A DNA stretch of 64,000 bases from Phylloscopus collybita (Eukaryota; Chordata; Aves; Passeriformes; Phylloscopidae). How positions within the stretch are numbered: position 1 is the stretch's first letter; the number at the start of each line of letters is the position of its first letter. The translations under genes were made by a program, and so were the position numbers. The notes under the pieces are model-generated. The model had not been told where the DNA came from and did no database searches. It was given only the letters and a program-made list of their open reading frames with translations. The stretch covers positions 36,814,001-36,878,000 of the forward strand of contig JAJNNQ010000137.1 of the NCBI GenBank assembly GCA_027886175.1, read 5' to 3'. Below, one piece after another: positions 26,801-37,760 of the stretch.

Positions 26801-29127
26801 TGCAGTGTCAGTGCTGGTTTATTACAAACCCTGTTTTTAAAAGGCTAAGAGAAAACTTGTCATGGGAAAGCTGAAAACACTCAAGGGTTGTATGAGCACT
26901 TATGGAGAGGAGTATCTGAAACACTCTGCAGAAGAAAATTTTGATTATGGCTGAGTTTTAAAATCCAGGATTAACAGGAAAAGATTTCAGCTTGAGAATG
27001 CAGCAGTTTAAAAGAGGACCAGCTGCTGAATCTTGTACTGCAGGTTCTGATGTGGTTATAACACACAGCAGGAATTAGAGAGGCTAAGTTTCATCTGTTG
27101 GCTGTTGAGGTGTCTGGAAGCTAAGTCTAGAAGAACTTTACTTTGTTCTCTATATGTGCTCAAACACAAATATTTCTGAACTTGAAGGAATACAAGTTCA
27201 GAAACGATGTCTAATAACCCCTAGACCCTTCAGTTTCTGGAGCAGTGTTTCACACACAAACACACACCAAAAAATGGAATCTGTGCACTAAACCATCATT
27301 CAAGAGTTTTGGGCATACACGAATAATCCACAATGCCTGCAAAATATATTTCCTTTTTTGACATTCACACTCTTTTTATTTGAATATCAGAATATTGATG
27401 TGACTACTTGTTTATACTGCAGTTTGAAACACCATCATATCCTGAATAAGGCTCATATCAACAAGAAATGGAAAATTAAAACCAAAGAGATAATTTGATT
27501 TACAGCTTTCTTTTTATTTATTTGCTGGAGTTTTGGGTTTTGGTGATTTTTTTGGTGCATTGGAGTCTGAATAATGCAGTAAAGTTAGCTGAATGAAGTG
27601 CTCTACTATTAATGTTAAGTATGTTAATATATTAATGCTAAAGTAATCTATCGTGTGCTATGATGCCATCTAAATCTGTGGGTTTTGCTAGGTATCAGGG
27701 AGCTAGATAAAGGTCAGGATACAGCACTTCAAATACATTTGATTACACATTTGATTAATTTTTCTTTGGAACTGAGTATGTGAATGTGTTTATATGCTTT
27801 CTGTAATCATGGTCTGAAAGATCCGTCCTGGAAAGGAAATTTAGAGAAGGAGGCAAACACATCCAAAGAAAGAGAGTTTTATTCAGTGCTCATTAAAGCC
27901 AAGTGAAAGAATCCCAGCAGCTCAAGGGAGCTTTAGGTAAATTCCAAGGATTCCTGTTTCTACAACTCTATTTGATTCAAACTATTTATGCTTCTTTCTT
28001 CCTTTTTATTTTTTCTTTTTTTTTCCCCAGTGGAGCCAGTGCCATCATGCCCATGAATCAGAGTCAAAAATTCTCTGTGTATGTTTGTCATGCATGAAAG
28101 ACTTCTCTAACATCTGAAAGGTTTTGATATTCACACAGCATAGCTCTCACTGTCAGAGGCAGAGCAATGAATGTACTTCTGTGACATAGAGATGTTGCAC
28201 CAGCTTCAATTAGTGAAAAACTGCAGAAAATATCCTAATCCTTGCTGAAAGCAGTTTTGTTACCTAAAGCGATAGCACTTTCAGGCAGGTGATACGGAGC
28301 TTTTTTCATTTGAGTACTCTCTGAGCCCTACCTGTCTTTTACATGTGTCCTCTGTGCCATCATTCTATGAATAACATATCTGCAACAGAAATGAAAAGAG
28401 TGTACTAAACTATTGAGAATTCAGCTTTCCCAACTATTCCCCTGCTCCTCTTGTGTCAGAGCAAATTTTTTTTGGCTTTGGACTTTCACCATGTTGAAAT
28501 ATTTTACAATACTTACACAATCAAATCCCATTGGTAAAAATAGCAGGACAACTGCTATAAATTTTGTTCATCTGAGTAAGTCCAGGGTTTTTTGATGCAT
28601 CAATAAAATGATTGCCAGCAAACCTAACAGGCTGTGCTTAATTTTTGATTTATATTGATGTATTTACAATGTGACACTCTTAAGTACTGTTGTTTACTCA
28701 GAACTGCTGCTTCTAGAAGTAACATAAATTCATTGTTCAATTTTTTTAGCTCTCTTTTATCACAAGTAAGGCTTCATGTAAATTTAGGAATCTAATCCTA
28801 ATGTTGTGGCCACACCATAATGTAATAGTTCGACTGATTCTCCAGCACCTGAAAAACCTGTATGACGTTTTAAAAAATAAGAAAACATAAAGCCAGCATA
28901 TAAAGAGCTCAACTGAAAATATTTTCCCTGATAACTTACTCCAGCAGGAATCCAACCGTCTGTGCCCATTTCCATCTCTGATTTTATTCAGTCAGCCAGA
29001 AGCCTTTCCCTGTGCGCTCATCCTGACACTTGCTGTAAGTGACTTTTCCTAGTAGGATTGGCCAGTCATAAAAGTTAGACTGACCCAGCTATCAGTTAGC
29101 ACAGCTCCACTGTGCCTGGATTCCTTC
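23838..29127. other. Mostly unique AT-rich stretch with an unclassified repeat-like zone
   Basis: There is no recognised gene. The zone from about 24990 to 26510 differs in texture from its surroundings: it is richer in G and C, contains the 187-codon frame 25944-26507, and on the minus strand carries a TTTATAA box near 26045 and an AATAAA near 25845. It could be an old LTR or another retroelement remnant, but I cannot place it in a family and found no target duplication. The remainder, 26520-29127, is AT-rich with nothing to name. Confidence 0.5.
25944..26507 (+). other. Unrecognised 187-codon open frame
   Basis: An open frame with an ATG start and a hydrophobic N-terminal stretch of about 17 residues (Ile/Leu/Val-rich, residues 2-18), followed by a polar, proline-rich body and a cysteine-rich end with Cys at about residues 165, 169, 171, 183 and 184. 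The N-terminus superficially resembles a signal anchor. I recognise no domain. The frame lies in a zone that may be an old retroelement read on the opposite strand, so a chance frame is the simpler explanation. No promoter or poly(A) signal is convincingly linked to it. Confidence 0.12.
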
Positions 29128-29132
29128 CAAGG

Positions 29133-29800
29133 TGTCCTAGGTTGTGGAGCCGGGTTTTGTGTATTCTATTTTCATTTGTTTGAAGGCCTGAGGCCTCATC
29201 TTAATAGGCCATAAGCACCTTCCTAGCCTGTACCTTCCCCCCCCCCAGAGCGGTGCATCTGCATTTCTATCACCCTATTGTGAGATACATCTCATCCCCT
29301 GGCAGTAGGGGGGTGGGGGGAGGCAGGCAGTTTTTGCTGTCTGCATAAACGGAGACTCACAGAGCTGCTAGTTTTTCACCCGATTTTTTCCTGGGAGAAA
29401 GACCGGACCTGGACCCCCTCCTCACCACCCCTGGATCTGCTTTTCCACAGAATCATCTCTGCTCCAACAGAATCACGTCTGCCACGTCAGAAGGACTGTA
29501 CTTTTGGACAGCTTTCAACACCCTGAATCACAGGGTCAGGTTGTGGCTCTGACTCTGTCAGAGTTTTCCAAAATTGTTGTTTATTTGTTTATTTGCTTTT
29601 TTGGTTGGGTGGTTTTGTTTCCTATTACATCTGTATTGTTAATATTCCTAGTAAAGAATTGTTATTCCTATTCCCAAAATCTTTGCCTGAGAGCCCTTGA
29701 TTGCAAAATTATAATTTGGTGGGGTGTGAGGGGTTTACATTCTCCATTCTAGGGGAACCCCAGTTTCCCTGGCAGAAACCTGTCTTTCCAAACCAAGACA
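29133..29800 (+). mobile_element. Solo LTR, ERVL-like, group 2, divergent copy
   Basis: A 668-bp LTR on the plus strand with ends TGTCCTAGG and CCAAGACA and perfect 5-bp target duplications CAAGG at 29128-29132 and 29801-29805. The 3' half (from the AACACCCTGA segment near 29517 to the end) aligns closely with the copies at 19981 and 34262, including the AGTAAA signal at 29650-29655 and the TTGCAAAATTATAATTTGG block near 29700. The upstream part is different: the GCTCCACCCAGTGGGAGG block is replaced by a G-rich segment (about 29308-29330), which suggests another subfamily. A frame starting MDSFQHP inside it belongs to the LTR and is not a gene. Confidence 0.92.
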
Positions 29801-29805
29801 CAAGG

Positions 29806-32800
29806 ACAAAAGAAAAGTTCAAACTAACATGAACAGAAACTTGAGGCACACACGCTGACAGTCACTATGGCTGGTGACCGAACTTGGACTTCATGATAGA
29901 GAAAACAGAGCAACCACTATGCTTTTCATGTGAAATGAAACTTTCAATGAATTTTCAAATAAGAACAGTCTACAGATGTCCACAATGTCCCTGCATTATC
30001 AGAAAGAAGACTGCACAATTTAAGCTATTTGTCCTATGTCCTCTACCCCCACCTGGTATTTTGAGGGGAACTACTCCAAAGTGTATTAGCAAAGGTCCCA
30101 GAGAAATTACACTTCAAACTACTTCCTGTGGAGCATAACGTTTCAGTGTGACTCACATGTCCTTCCTTAAAAGTCAAGACACATAACATATGTACTCATA
30201 AATATCAATGCATTAAATCTTATTAATAGTTTTTAACAACATTTATCATCCCATTGGAGTATATCATTGTATTGCCACTTCCTGTCCTTCAGAACTGATA
30301 TGGACAGTCTTGAAAAGTCACAATGAAGCAAAGAGGTGGGGACAAGTAGGAATTTGTGTTCAGGCTGGAGCATAAATGTACAAAGTACTCCTTGAGAAGA
30401 GGGGGTGACCTTAGAGGGAAATATTTTCCCTACAGTTGTGTAGGACCACAGCACATTATTTCATGAGTAGCCTTTGCTGACATCAGCAGGAATAGCAAAT
30501 TGGCACTACAATAAAATTTAAGTTTGGTAACACAGACTCCTTTAGAAAACATACTTGAAAATTCATAAAGAAAAGAACTGCTTGTGTTATTGTGACTCCC
30601 ATCTGAGGAAAATAAACCTTCTTAGCTGAGAGTCCTTGCAGTAATGTTAGAGAAATCCATAATTTGAGGGAACAAAACCCAAACCGTTAATTTTCAGCAA
30701 ACAATTTTAAGTGCTTCAACATGCCAATGGAATCTAACTATCCTTGCTGAGTGAATGCACAAGATCTTCTGGCAGCAAGTACTGCCAGACAGTGCTCAGC
30801 TGACTTTGTGCCACCTGTAGATATTTCATGTGGAGTAACTCAGGGAGTCACAGAGTCCAGAGTTTTCTGGAGTCTTAGTCATTCAAAAAGTCTCAGAAAG
30901 TTCCTCTTCTCATAAGTAGGCACTATGTAAACAATTAAACGACACGAGAGAAGCAAAGGAAAATTTTCAAGCTGTCTACACTGAAATAATTTAGAAGTAC
31001 AGGGAGAAGGAACAGAATCATTCCACCCACACTGCAGATCTTGCATGTAGAAAGACCCTTTTCAACACCCAAGCACTCTTGTCTAAAGTGAGAAGACAAT
31101 TCAGCTGAGTAACAATTACAGATGCTTTAGGAGGTACTGAGATGGGGGTCCTTATTCCTGCATTGTCTCAGCTGCTCTGACTGGTAATCAGTACAAAAAA
31201 CCAGCTGAATGGATATGGCTTACACTCAGCTCCAGCAAGAAAATAAAGGTATTACTTTGGTGCCTATTAATTATTTATTACCTGCACCTGTATCCATTAC
31301 CTGCACCTCTGATCCATTCCTGCTGCAGGAGCCACCATGCATTTCTGGCAATTCATCAAACACATATGCTTTCAAATTCCCTGTAAAGCCGTAAACAGGG
31401 ATGCCATCTGCCAGCTAAGCTAGAGAAGACTTGATTTATCGGAACAGATTTTTCTATTTAAAAGCCCTAATGTACAAACCCTGGGTAAGATAGGCAAAGG
31501 CACTTTGATATATTAAACAAAAGAAGAGAACAAAACCCCAGAAATTTGTTTGATGTCCAACCATGTGGCTAGTGCTATAAAGACAGATGGAAACAGATGC
31601 AAACACCTACTTTATAATAGCAATTCTGTTATTTCCAATTCTCAATAGAGCTAACCCAGTTTAACTTGCTTTGCAGTTTGCAGTCATATACTTGCATCCT
31701 TAACAGCCAAGCACCTTTCACAACTCTCCATGCAGAACCAGTTCACAACCTTTTTCCTTTCTATCATTTGTTTTCTGCAGGCTTTGATTTTTCATAAGGT
31801 TATGAATACCTACTTTACCCACTGCAATCACTGGGGGTTTTATAGGAGTAAAAATACTTACATTCTAGAAGTAAAAATGCCACACAAGTTTCCATACAGG
31901 TGTAGGATTTTTTTCATTCTTGCTTGCTCTTACTTCCTTTCAAAGTGTATTTTTACTTCATGGATTATCAGGTCATGGATTGATGTGATTAAAAGTTTCT
32001 CAAGCTTGAAAAGTTCAAATTCTCTAGAAATATAGGTTCAGATCTGAGGTCTGACCTGAGACCAGTTAATATAAATCAAAATATGTCTACTGAACTTTGA
32101 ATTAGGGGATACATGGTGCATGTGTACTTCAGTTGTCACCTGAAATCCCTTCTGTGTGGCTCAGGTGGGAGAAGTTCCTATAATTGTTTTCCTAAGTACT
32201 AAATTCTTTTTTTCTGTTAAGAATTTCAGCCTGATTTTAACTAGGTGTTAGAATTGCAGCAGGAAGAATTTTCATTTTGCTTTGTGTAGATTCTCCTCTG
32301 GGGGCAAATAAATGGAAGAGATATAATCAACAGTGCAGCCTATTTTAAAATAGAGTCTCTCCCATTTGTTAGGTGTCTGTGTGTATGAAACAGAAACATC
32401 CAGGCAGCAAATAGTCCATGCTGGGTAATTGATCCTGTTGGGAAGCAGACACATATCCAGGCAGAGCCCCAGTTTGAGAGAGCTGATAGTTCATTCAATG
32501 ACAGGTCGGGTGAGAGTGCACAGTAAGCTGTTCTACCTTGCAGAATAATTATATGCAAAATAACAGACTTGGGACATACCTGCACAGAGAAGAAATCCGG
32601 AAACATAAACACAGAAGGAATAAAGGACTGTATTCACTGTACTAAGTCATCAGTGAACCGCTTTTATTCTCCTTATTGCCTTTTCCCTCACTTTCTGAGA
32701 CATATTGGCAGTGGAGGAGTCCTGTGGACCCTCCTGAAAATGTGTCCTACCACAATCCATAGTAGTCCATTGCAATTGTTAGGATCCATGCATTTCAGCA

Positions 32801-33518
32801 TTATAAAGCTCAGAAGAAAGAGTGTAATAGATCAATGAGGTTAAAAGATTGCATTCTTTTTAAAAATAATTAAGTAACTGAAGAAGAATTGTCAACAATT
32901 ACATAAAAAGATAAGGATTCCAAGCTTCAAAATAAAAAGGAAAAAATCAGAAACAAGTTTTCATTCAAAGCTTTGCAGAATATGTATGATCTAAAACAAA
33001 TCTCATCAATCTGAGGCAAGATTCCTTGAAGATCTCTCTGAGTCACAGAATTGGGGAGGGTGCTCAAAAAAGTATCATATTCTTTTTACTTGTTCGCCTA
33101 CTCTTCACCTTACATCCACCCCTGGAGGCTTGTCAGAGACTGAATACTGAAGTAGGTGGGCCTGTAATATAACTCCATGCAGCTTCTCCTATGTTCTCCA
33201 AATGTCCTGCTTATGTGGGTACAAAACAAGAGTTACCAGGAGGTGCACCTGTTAGGGTGTGGGAGTAACATGAAATCATTCCCTCAACTAGAATCAGTTG
33301 GGATTGGGATCTTCTAAAAATTTTAATTATCAACTCAAAACCTGTAGCTTTCATTAAAAACTGCCATCATTATAGTGCTGCAAAACATTCACACTTCAGT
33401 AGTGTCTTACCTAATTTTAATCAAAGTTTTCTTAGCCAGTAAACTTCTCTCATATTAGTTTTTAAGACAAGTGAAATTTAGCTGCCTTTCAGATACTTAG
33501 TTCACTTAGGTGTACAGA
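29806..33518. other. AT-rich non-coding stretch
   Basis: I see no gene or classifiable transposon. A tandem pair of 19- and 20-base units starting ATTACCTGCACCT lies at 31277-31315. The minus-strand frames at 30233-30454 and 32272-32612 and the plus-strand frame 31730-32035 match nothing I know. Confidence 0.55.
31277..31315. repeat. Tandem duplication of a 19/20-base unit
   Basis: Two adjacent units, ATTACCTGCACCTGTATCC and ATTACCTGCACCTCTGATCC, differing by one inserted base and a local change. Confidence 0.8.
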
Positions 33519-33523
33519 CCCAG

Positions 33524-34204
33524 TGTCCTGGGGTGATATTACGATGTATCCCCGATCGTCTGTTGGGTTTATGTTGGATATTACACTCTGTACCTTTAAT
33601 TTGGATCTGAGAGTAAAACGGGGAGAAAAGTGCACAGTTTGTTTTCAGAAACCTCTTGGACTGACCCTGAAGAGTGGGAGTCACCGGCACACAGACAGCG
33701 AAGTGTTTTTTTCGGCACTCACTTTCGCTTTGCTTTGCTTTGTAGCTAGTTAGCATAGCTTAGTTAAGCCTGAAAGCTTCTCATTTATTTTTTTCCTTTT
33801 TTTTTTCCTTTTTTTTTTTTCTTTTTTCCCCTTTTCCACCTTTTTTTTTTTGGAACTGTTTGAACCTCCCCAGACTGAGGGCCCAGGGGGGCTCCGGGGG
33901 AGTTTGCACTGGGACCCACCAAGATCTCTCCTGTGCAGCAACTTTCACCAGTGCTGGAAAGAACTGAGAGCAGAGGAATCACCTACCAGAGAGACTTCTG
34001 TACTAATTTGTCATCTACCCAGAGCGGCACGAGGTTCTTGTCATCTGGTATTGTTCAATTCATTGTCCTGGGGAGTGCTTTGCCAGTTTAATAAACAGGT
34101 TTCTTTCCACTTCTCTCTGAGGAGTTTTCTCCCGGACCAGTTGAGGGAGGGGAGGGAGGGTCTCCCTAGGAGTTCTCCTCCCAAATTTGCCTTAAACCAT
34201 CACA
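33524..34204 (+). mobile_element. Solo LTR, ERVL-like, group 1
   Basis: A 681-bp plus-strand LTR beginning TGTCCTGGGG and ending AAACCATCACA. The candidate 5-bp target duplication is CCCAG (33519-33523) against CCCAA (34205-34209), one mismatch. It shares its two ends, a TCTGTACCTTTAA segment (33589 on) and the U5 block CTCCCAAATTTGCC with the minus-strand LTR at 9212-9872. A T-rich tract fills 33784-33851. AATAAA is at 34090-34095, followed by the likely R/U5. No proviral interior is adjacent; another LTR starts only 57 bp downstream. Confidence 0.88.
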
Positions 34205-34261
34205 CCCAAGTACCAGGATGTGTGCTTTCAATGTATGCCACTCAGTCTGCTTAATGCCCTG
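34205..34261. other. 57-bp spacer between two LTRs
   Basis: Short host sequence separating the LTR ending at 34204 from the LTR starting at 34262. It starts with the 3' target duplication of the first (CCCAA) and ends with the 5' target duplication of the second (CCCTG). Confidence 0.8.
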
Positions 34262-35063
34262 TGTATTGGGTTGTGGAACCAAAACTGTGTACTCTATTTC
34301 ATCTGTTGAAAGTATTTGGGGAGATGTTTTTTTGTTTATCTCTTGTGACTCTGGTAGAAGCGGGGGGGGGGGGGGGGGGGGGGGGGGGGATGCCTTCTGA
34401 TAATGGGCCAACTGTTAAAACCAGGTGGGGCAGTTTTCCTTATCTCTTTCACCACCTGTCCTCCCTCCAGGGGGATATTTTTCTGCTAATGGGCCATTAA
34501 CACCTCCCCAAACTAACACATCCCCAAACTGTACCCTCCCCAAAGCAGTACATCCACATTCCATCATCCTATTGTGAGATGCTCCACCCAGTGGGAGGAG
34601 CCAACCATTCCTACCTGGATAAAACTGAGACACAGGAACATAAAGGCAGCTAGCTTCACCTGATTCCCGGAAGAACAAAGAACACTGGGCCCTTCTCAAC
34701 ATTGTTGGACCCTTTTTGGCAGGATCATCTCTACTGCAACAGAAACACATCTGCCACTCCAGGAGGACTTACTTTTGGACTGCTTCCAACACCCTGACCA
34801 ACAGGGTGTCAGGTTATTCCCTCTGACTCTGTCAGAGTTTTTCCGAAATTGTTGTTTGGTTGGTTGGTTGGGCGGTTTTGTTTTCTACTACATTTGTATT
34901 ATTAATATTCCTAGTAAAGAACTGTTATTCCTATTCCCAAATCCTTGCCTGAAAGCCCTTAATTGCAAAATTATAATTTGGCAGGGGTGAGGGGTTTACA
35001 TTCTTCATTCTAAGGGAAACTCCAGTTTTGCCTGGCTGATACCTGTCTTTCCAAACCAAGACA
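34262..35063 (+). mobile_element. Solo LTR, ERVL-like, group 2
   Basis: An 802-bp plus-strand LTR with ends TGTATTGGG and CCAAGACA and perfect 5-bp target duplications CCCTG at 34257-34261 and 35064-35068. It is the best match to the minus-strand copy at 19981-20740. Visible signals are a GATAAAA promoter-like box at 34618-34624 and AGTAAA at 34913-34918. A run of 28 G at 34362-34389 replaces the short GGGGAGAGGGGCGG segment of the sister copy, which accounts for part of its greater length. There is no coding capacity; the glycine- or proline-rich frames around the G run are artefacts. Confidence 0.94.
34362..34389. repeat. 28-base poly(G) run inside an LTR
   Basis: Uninterrupted run of G between a C at 34361 and an A at 34390. 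Homopolymers of this length are hard to sequence, so the exact length is uncertain. Confidence 0.85.
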
Positions 35064-35068
35064 CCCTG

Positions 35069-36434
35069 CTAATAACTGTGCCTGGAGTAGGAGTCTCCAA
35101 AAGGATCTGTTACTAAGACTCCTCTGCATGTGATCAAATTGGGTCCCCAGCAGGCCAAGCATCCTACACACAGTCCACATTTGCTAGATCCAGTCAATGA
35201 CTCTTTAGCATTTCCTAAAATATATCTACAGTATTAAAGAAGCCATGACACTTAAAATGTGTTCATATCCTTTCAAAACACTGCTTTTCTTCCCCTGTAG
35301 GATTTTACCCATGCCATGACAACATGCAGGAGTTATTTAATACCAGATACCATATAATCTGTAAGGGAATCAAATGGGAAGATCTTCAAATACAAGAGAT
35401 AAATAATGTGTACAGGTAAGGCAGTAAATTGAGGTGAGACTTTTTCATGTGGCTGTATAAGGAGCAGTCTCTTAAATTTCAGGTAAAGAAGTATCTTTAA
35501 GGAAGACACAAAAGAGGATTAATATGAAAGTTCTGAACTCCTTTTCCAGAGAATCTGTTATTCATCACTTGTAAGGTTATATTCCATTAATTCTTTAAGC
35601 CATTTGAATCAATCTGAATGTAAAGATTCTTTTTTTATTGTCTGCAAACAAGGTTTCTAAAATAATTTTAAATTTAAGTTACTGAGATAGAAGCAAAATA
35701 TTAGAGCTTTATGTTGTATTAAACATGGTTTTATAACAATAAACTATGCCTCAGGCTTGTCACATTAGATATACAGCTTTTTATCTGAAAGGACATATTT
35801 AGAAAACTAGACTTAACCATTCTAGCTAGCTCATTTTGTACTATTATCTGTAGTTCAATACAGTATTTTATAGCAATTGGAACACATAATAAGAAATGGC
35901 AAGATAACCATTTCTTTCTATCATTGCATTTCCCCAAAATTATAATGGTCTAGTCCTGTTTATCAAGTAGAGACACTATGCAGATGAAAAAGAAAGAGCT
36001 GGCTATGGACGTAAAAGCATTCAAGATTTTAACCATGAAAGTACACAACACTGTCCCAAAATATTTTTGACTGAATCCCAAATTCTCAACATAGGCCTAA
36101 AAGTTCCTTTCAAAGTACATTTTTATTTTATAGTAAAAGCCAATTTTATTTTAAAATTGTCACAGACATACAATGAAATATCCTGAAATAAAATGCATAG
36201 TCCTGTACTTCCGCCAAATTACACTGTGTTCTGTTCTGTGTTGAATATCCATACAAAATTACTCCAATAAAGCCAAACTTCTGGGGTTTTCTTCCAAATT
36301 GAACCCATCAAGCACAATACTGCCCAAGGGTTTTTTTAATGAAAGCCGCTGCTGACAGACTGCAAAGAACCCAACATGCAGCCATCCAATATACCAAGTT
36401 CAGCAGCTCCACACATTTGAGTCATTCCCAAGTA
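35069..36434. other. AT-rich stretch with one candidate exon
   Basis: No gene is recognised. It contains the splice-flanked segment 35301-35415 described separately; otherwise it is AT-rich with nothing to name. Confidence 0.55.
35301..35415 (+). other. Candidate internal exon, 115 bp
   Basis: The segment is preceded by a strong pyrimidine tract and AG (TTTTCTTCCCCTGTAG ending at 35300) and followed by an excellent donor (CAG then GTAAGG from 35416). One of three frames is open throughout (starting at 35303, 37 codons plus two bases); the others have stops. The encoded peptide begins FYPCHDNMQELF and is unlike any family I know. A frame this short is often open by chance, so the splice signals are the main evidence. 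It could be an exon of a non-coding RNA or of an intron-rich gene extending outside the window. Confidence 0.2.
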
Positions 36435-36440
36435 ATTTGG

Positions 36441-36750
36441 TGTCGCTGTCGGACACAAAGGAGGAGGCGCGAGTTCATTCAGAAGGCTGCTGGACCCCTC
36501 ACAGGAGGAGCCAGAGGTTTATTGTCCAAACCTGTTTTATACCTTTTCACAAGGCACCCACCTTAGAGGTGGGGACCCCTGGAACCATTGGTCACTTGTA
36601 GAGACCATCACGCAAAGTCCCTCCCATGGGAAAGCGTGTGGAAAAACATCTTAGCTTACAAATAAGATTCCTGCTTCCTTGTTTAGCAGTTCTGTCCTGG
36701 GAACAGAATTTCCAGAAACCAAAACATGGTAGGCACAAACCATGGCAACA
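36441..36750 (-). mobile_element. Solo LTR, compact class II-like, group 4
   Basis: A 310-bp LTR on the minus strand with perfect 6-bp target duplications ATTTGG at 36435-36440 and 36751-36756. On the minus strand it starts TGTTGCCATGG and ends ACAGCGACA. A clear TATAAAA box lies at plus 36535-36541 and an AATAAA at plus 36518-36523, so promoter and polyadenylation signals are only about a dozen bases apart. This is consistent with the very short R region of alpharetrovirus/ERVK-like LTRs. The homologous copy is at 58116-58418. No interior sequence is present. Confidence 0.93.
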
Positions 36751-37368
36751 ATTTGGTATAGCTAAAATTTTTTTAGATTGTGGAACTGTTCCAGTTTTAC
36801 AAAGCTTGCTGTTGGAGAAAGATATCTGTGCTTTATATAGACCCATATGAGCTAGGTTTCCAGTCTAGAGATTTCCACATGGTCTTCTCCTTGAACCTGG
36901 GGAAGCTGTATCTGTCCTCATTACCTGGAGAATTTTTAAATGCTTTTTCAATAGAGCAGTGTCTTTAGAGCTTCCCACCAGCTTGATCAGAGCATTATAC
37001 TCTGCCCCTAAACTTTTCTCACACCAATTTGCACCCTTCCATCGTGATGAACCAGGACAGTCCTGTTTGTTCACCTATTTCTTCTGCATCCAGAAGTCTC
37101 TCTTTACAAAAGATATGGGGTTTCCTTCATAGAAAATCCTTCCTACATGAAATTCTACTTATCTATAAACGTTAAATGTTATTAGGGACCATTGTTGCAA
37201 GAAAACAGATAAGTGTGTGGTTAGTGCTTAAAGGCCTTACAGTCTCATAAGATCCTGAAGTCTTTCATGTTTACCACAAAACTTCTCTGTAACAGCCCTT
37301 AATGATTTAGAAATGAAACAGAGGCCAAAAGAGATAGACAACCACATCTGATACTCAGGGCAGGAAGT

Positions 37369-37386
37369 AAAAAAAAAAAAAAAAAA
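37369..37386. repeat. Poly(A) run, 18 bases
   Basis: Uninterrupted A run following CAGGAAGT; no retroposon body recognised next to it. Confidence 0.85.
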
Positions 37387-37567
37387 GACTAGAGGTAATG
37401 GTGAGGGAGATTTTGACTGCCATTGGGTTGGGATTGAGGTGGAGCTTTGTGTTGGGGAATGAGATTGTCCTTGGGATAGTGGTGCCTGGAGTGAGCACTC
37501 AGTAGTTTGAAGAATGCAGAAAAGATGGCTCATGTGCTTCAGAGGAGGAGAAATATATTTTGCATAC

Positions 37568-37760
37568 CTGCATGTCTGGCAGAGGCTGTTTCCTCTATGT
37601 ACCCTTTGAGCAGCAGGGCATCACAGAAGAGCTGAGAAAGGATATCAGTGTCATATCTACAGTCACCAGGCAACTGCTGCTCATCGGAGAGCACAGTGAG
37701 CAGAAGTTGCCCTCCCCACACTCCCGGTGAGGATTCAGCTCCATAGTTCACTGGTACAGA
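37568..37760 (-). other. Candidate protein-coding exon, family not recognised
   Basis: On the minus strand an open frame of about 64 codons is followed by a good donor: the exon ends ...CATGCAG at 37568 and the intron begins GTATGC at 37567. The codons look coding-like (many CTG, CTC, GAG, CAG, GCC and GAT), and the segment is richer in G and C than its neighbours. The predicted peptide includes GVWGGQLLLTVLSDEQQL and, further on, an ILSQLFCDALLLKGYIEE-type stretch with alternating hydrophobic spacing as in a helix. The acceptor is unclear: candidate AG sites lie at about 37760-37777, with a weak pyrimidine tract, and the frame stays open upstream to about 37958. I cannot name the family. It may be a real exon, a decayed pseudogene exon or a chance frame. 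Confidence 0.25.

Noticed and set aside
33018..33260. Possible very old CR1 tail near the TCACAGAATTGGG segment
   Set aside because: Only a dozen bases resemble CR1 and the expected downstream order of motifs is absent.
34166..34500. Glycine- and proline-rich frames around 34.3 kb
   Set aside because: They are produced by the 28-base G run inside the LTR.
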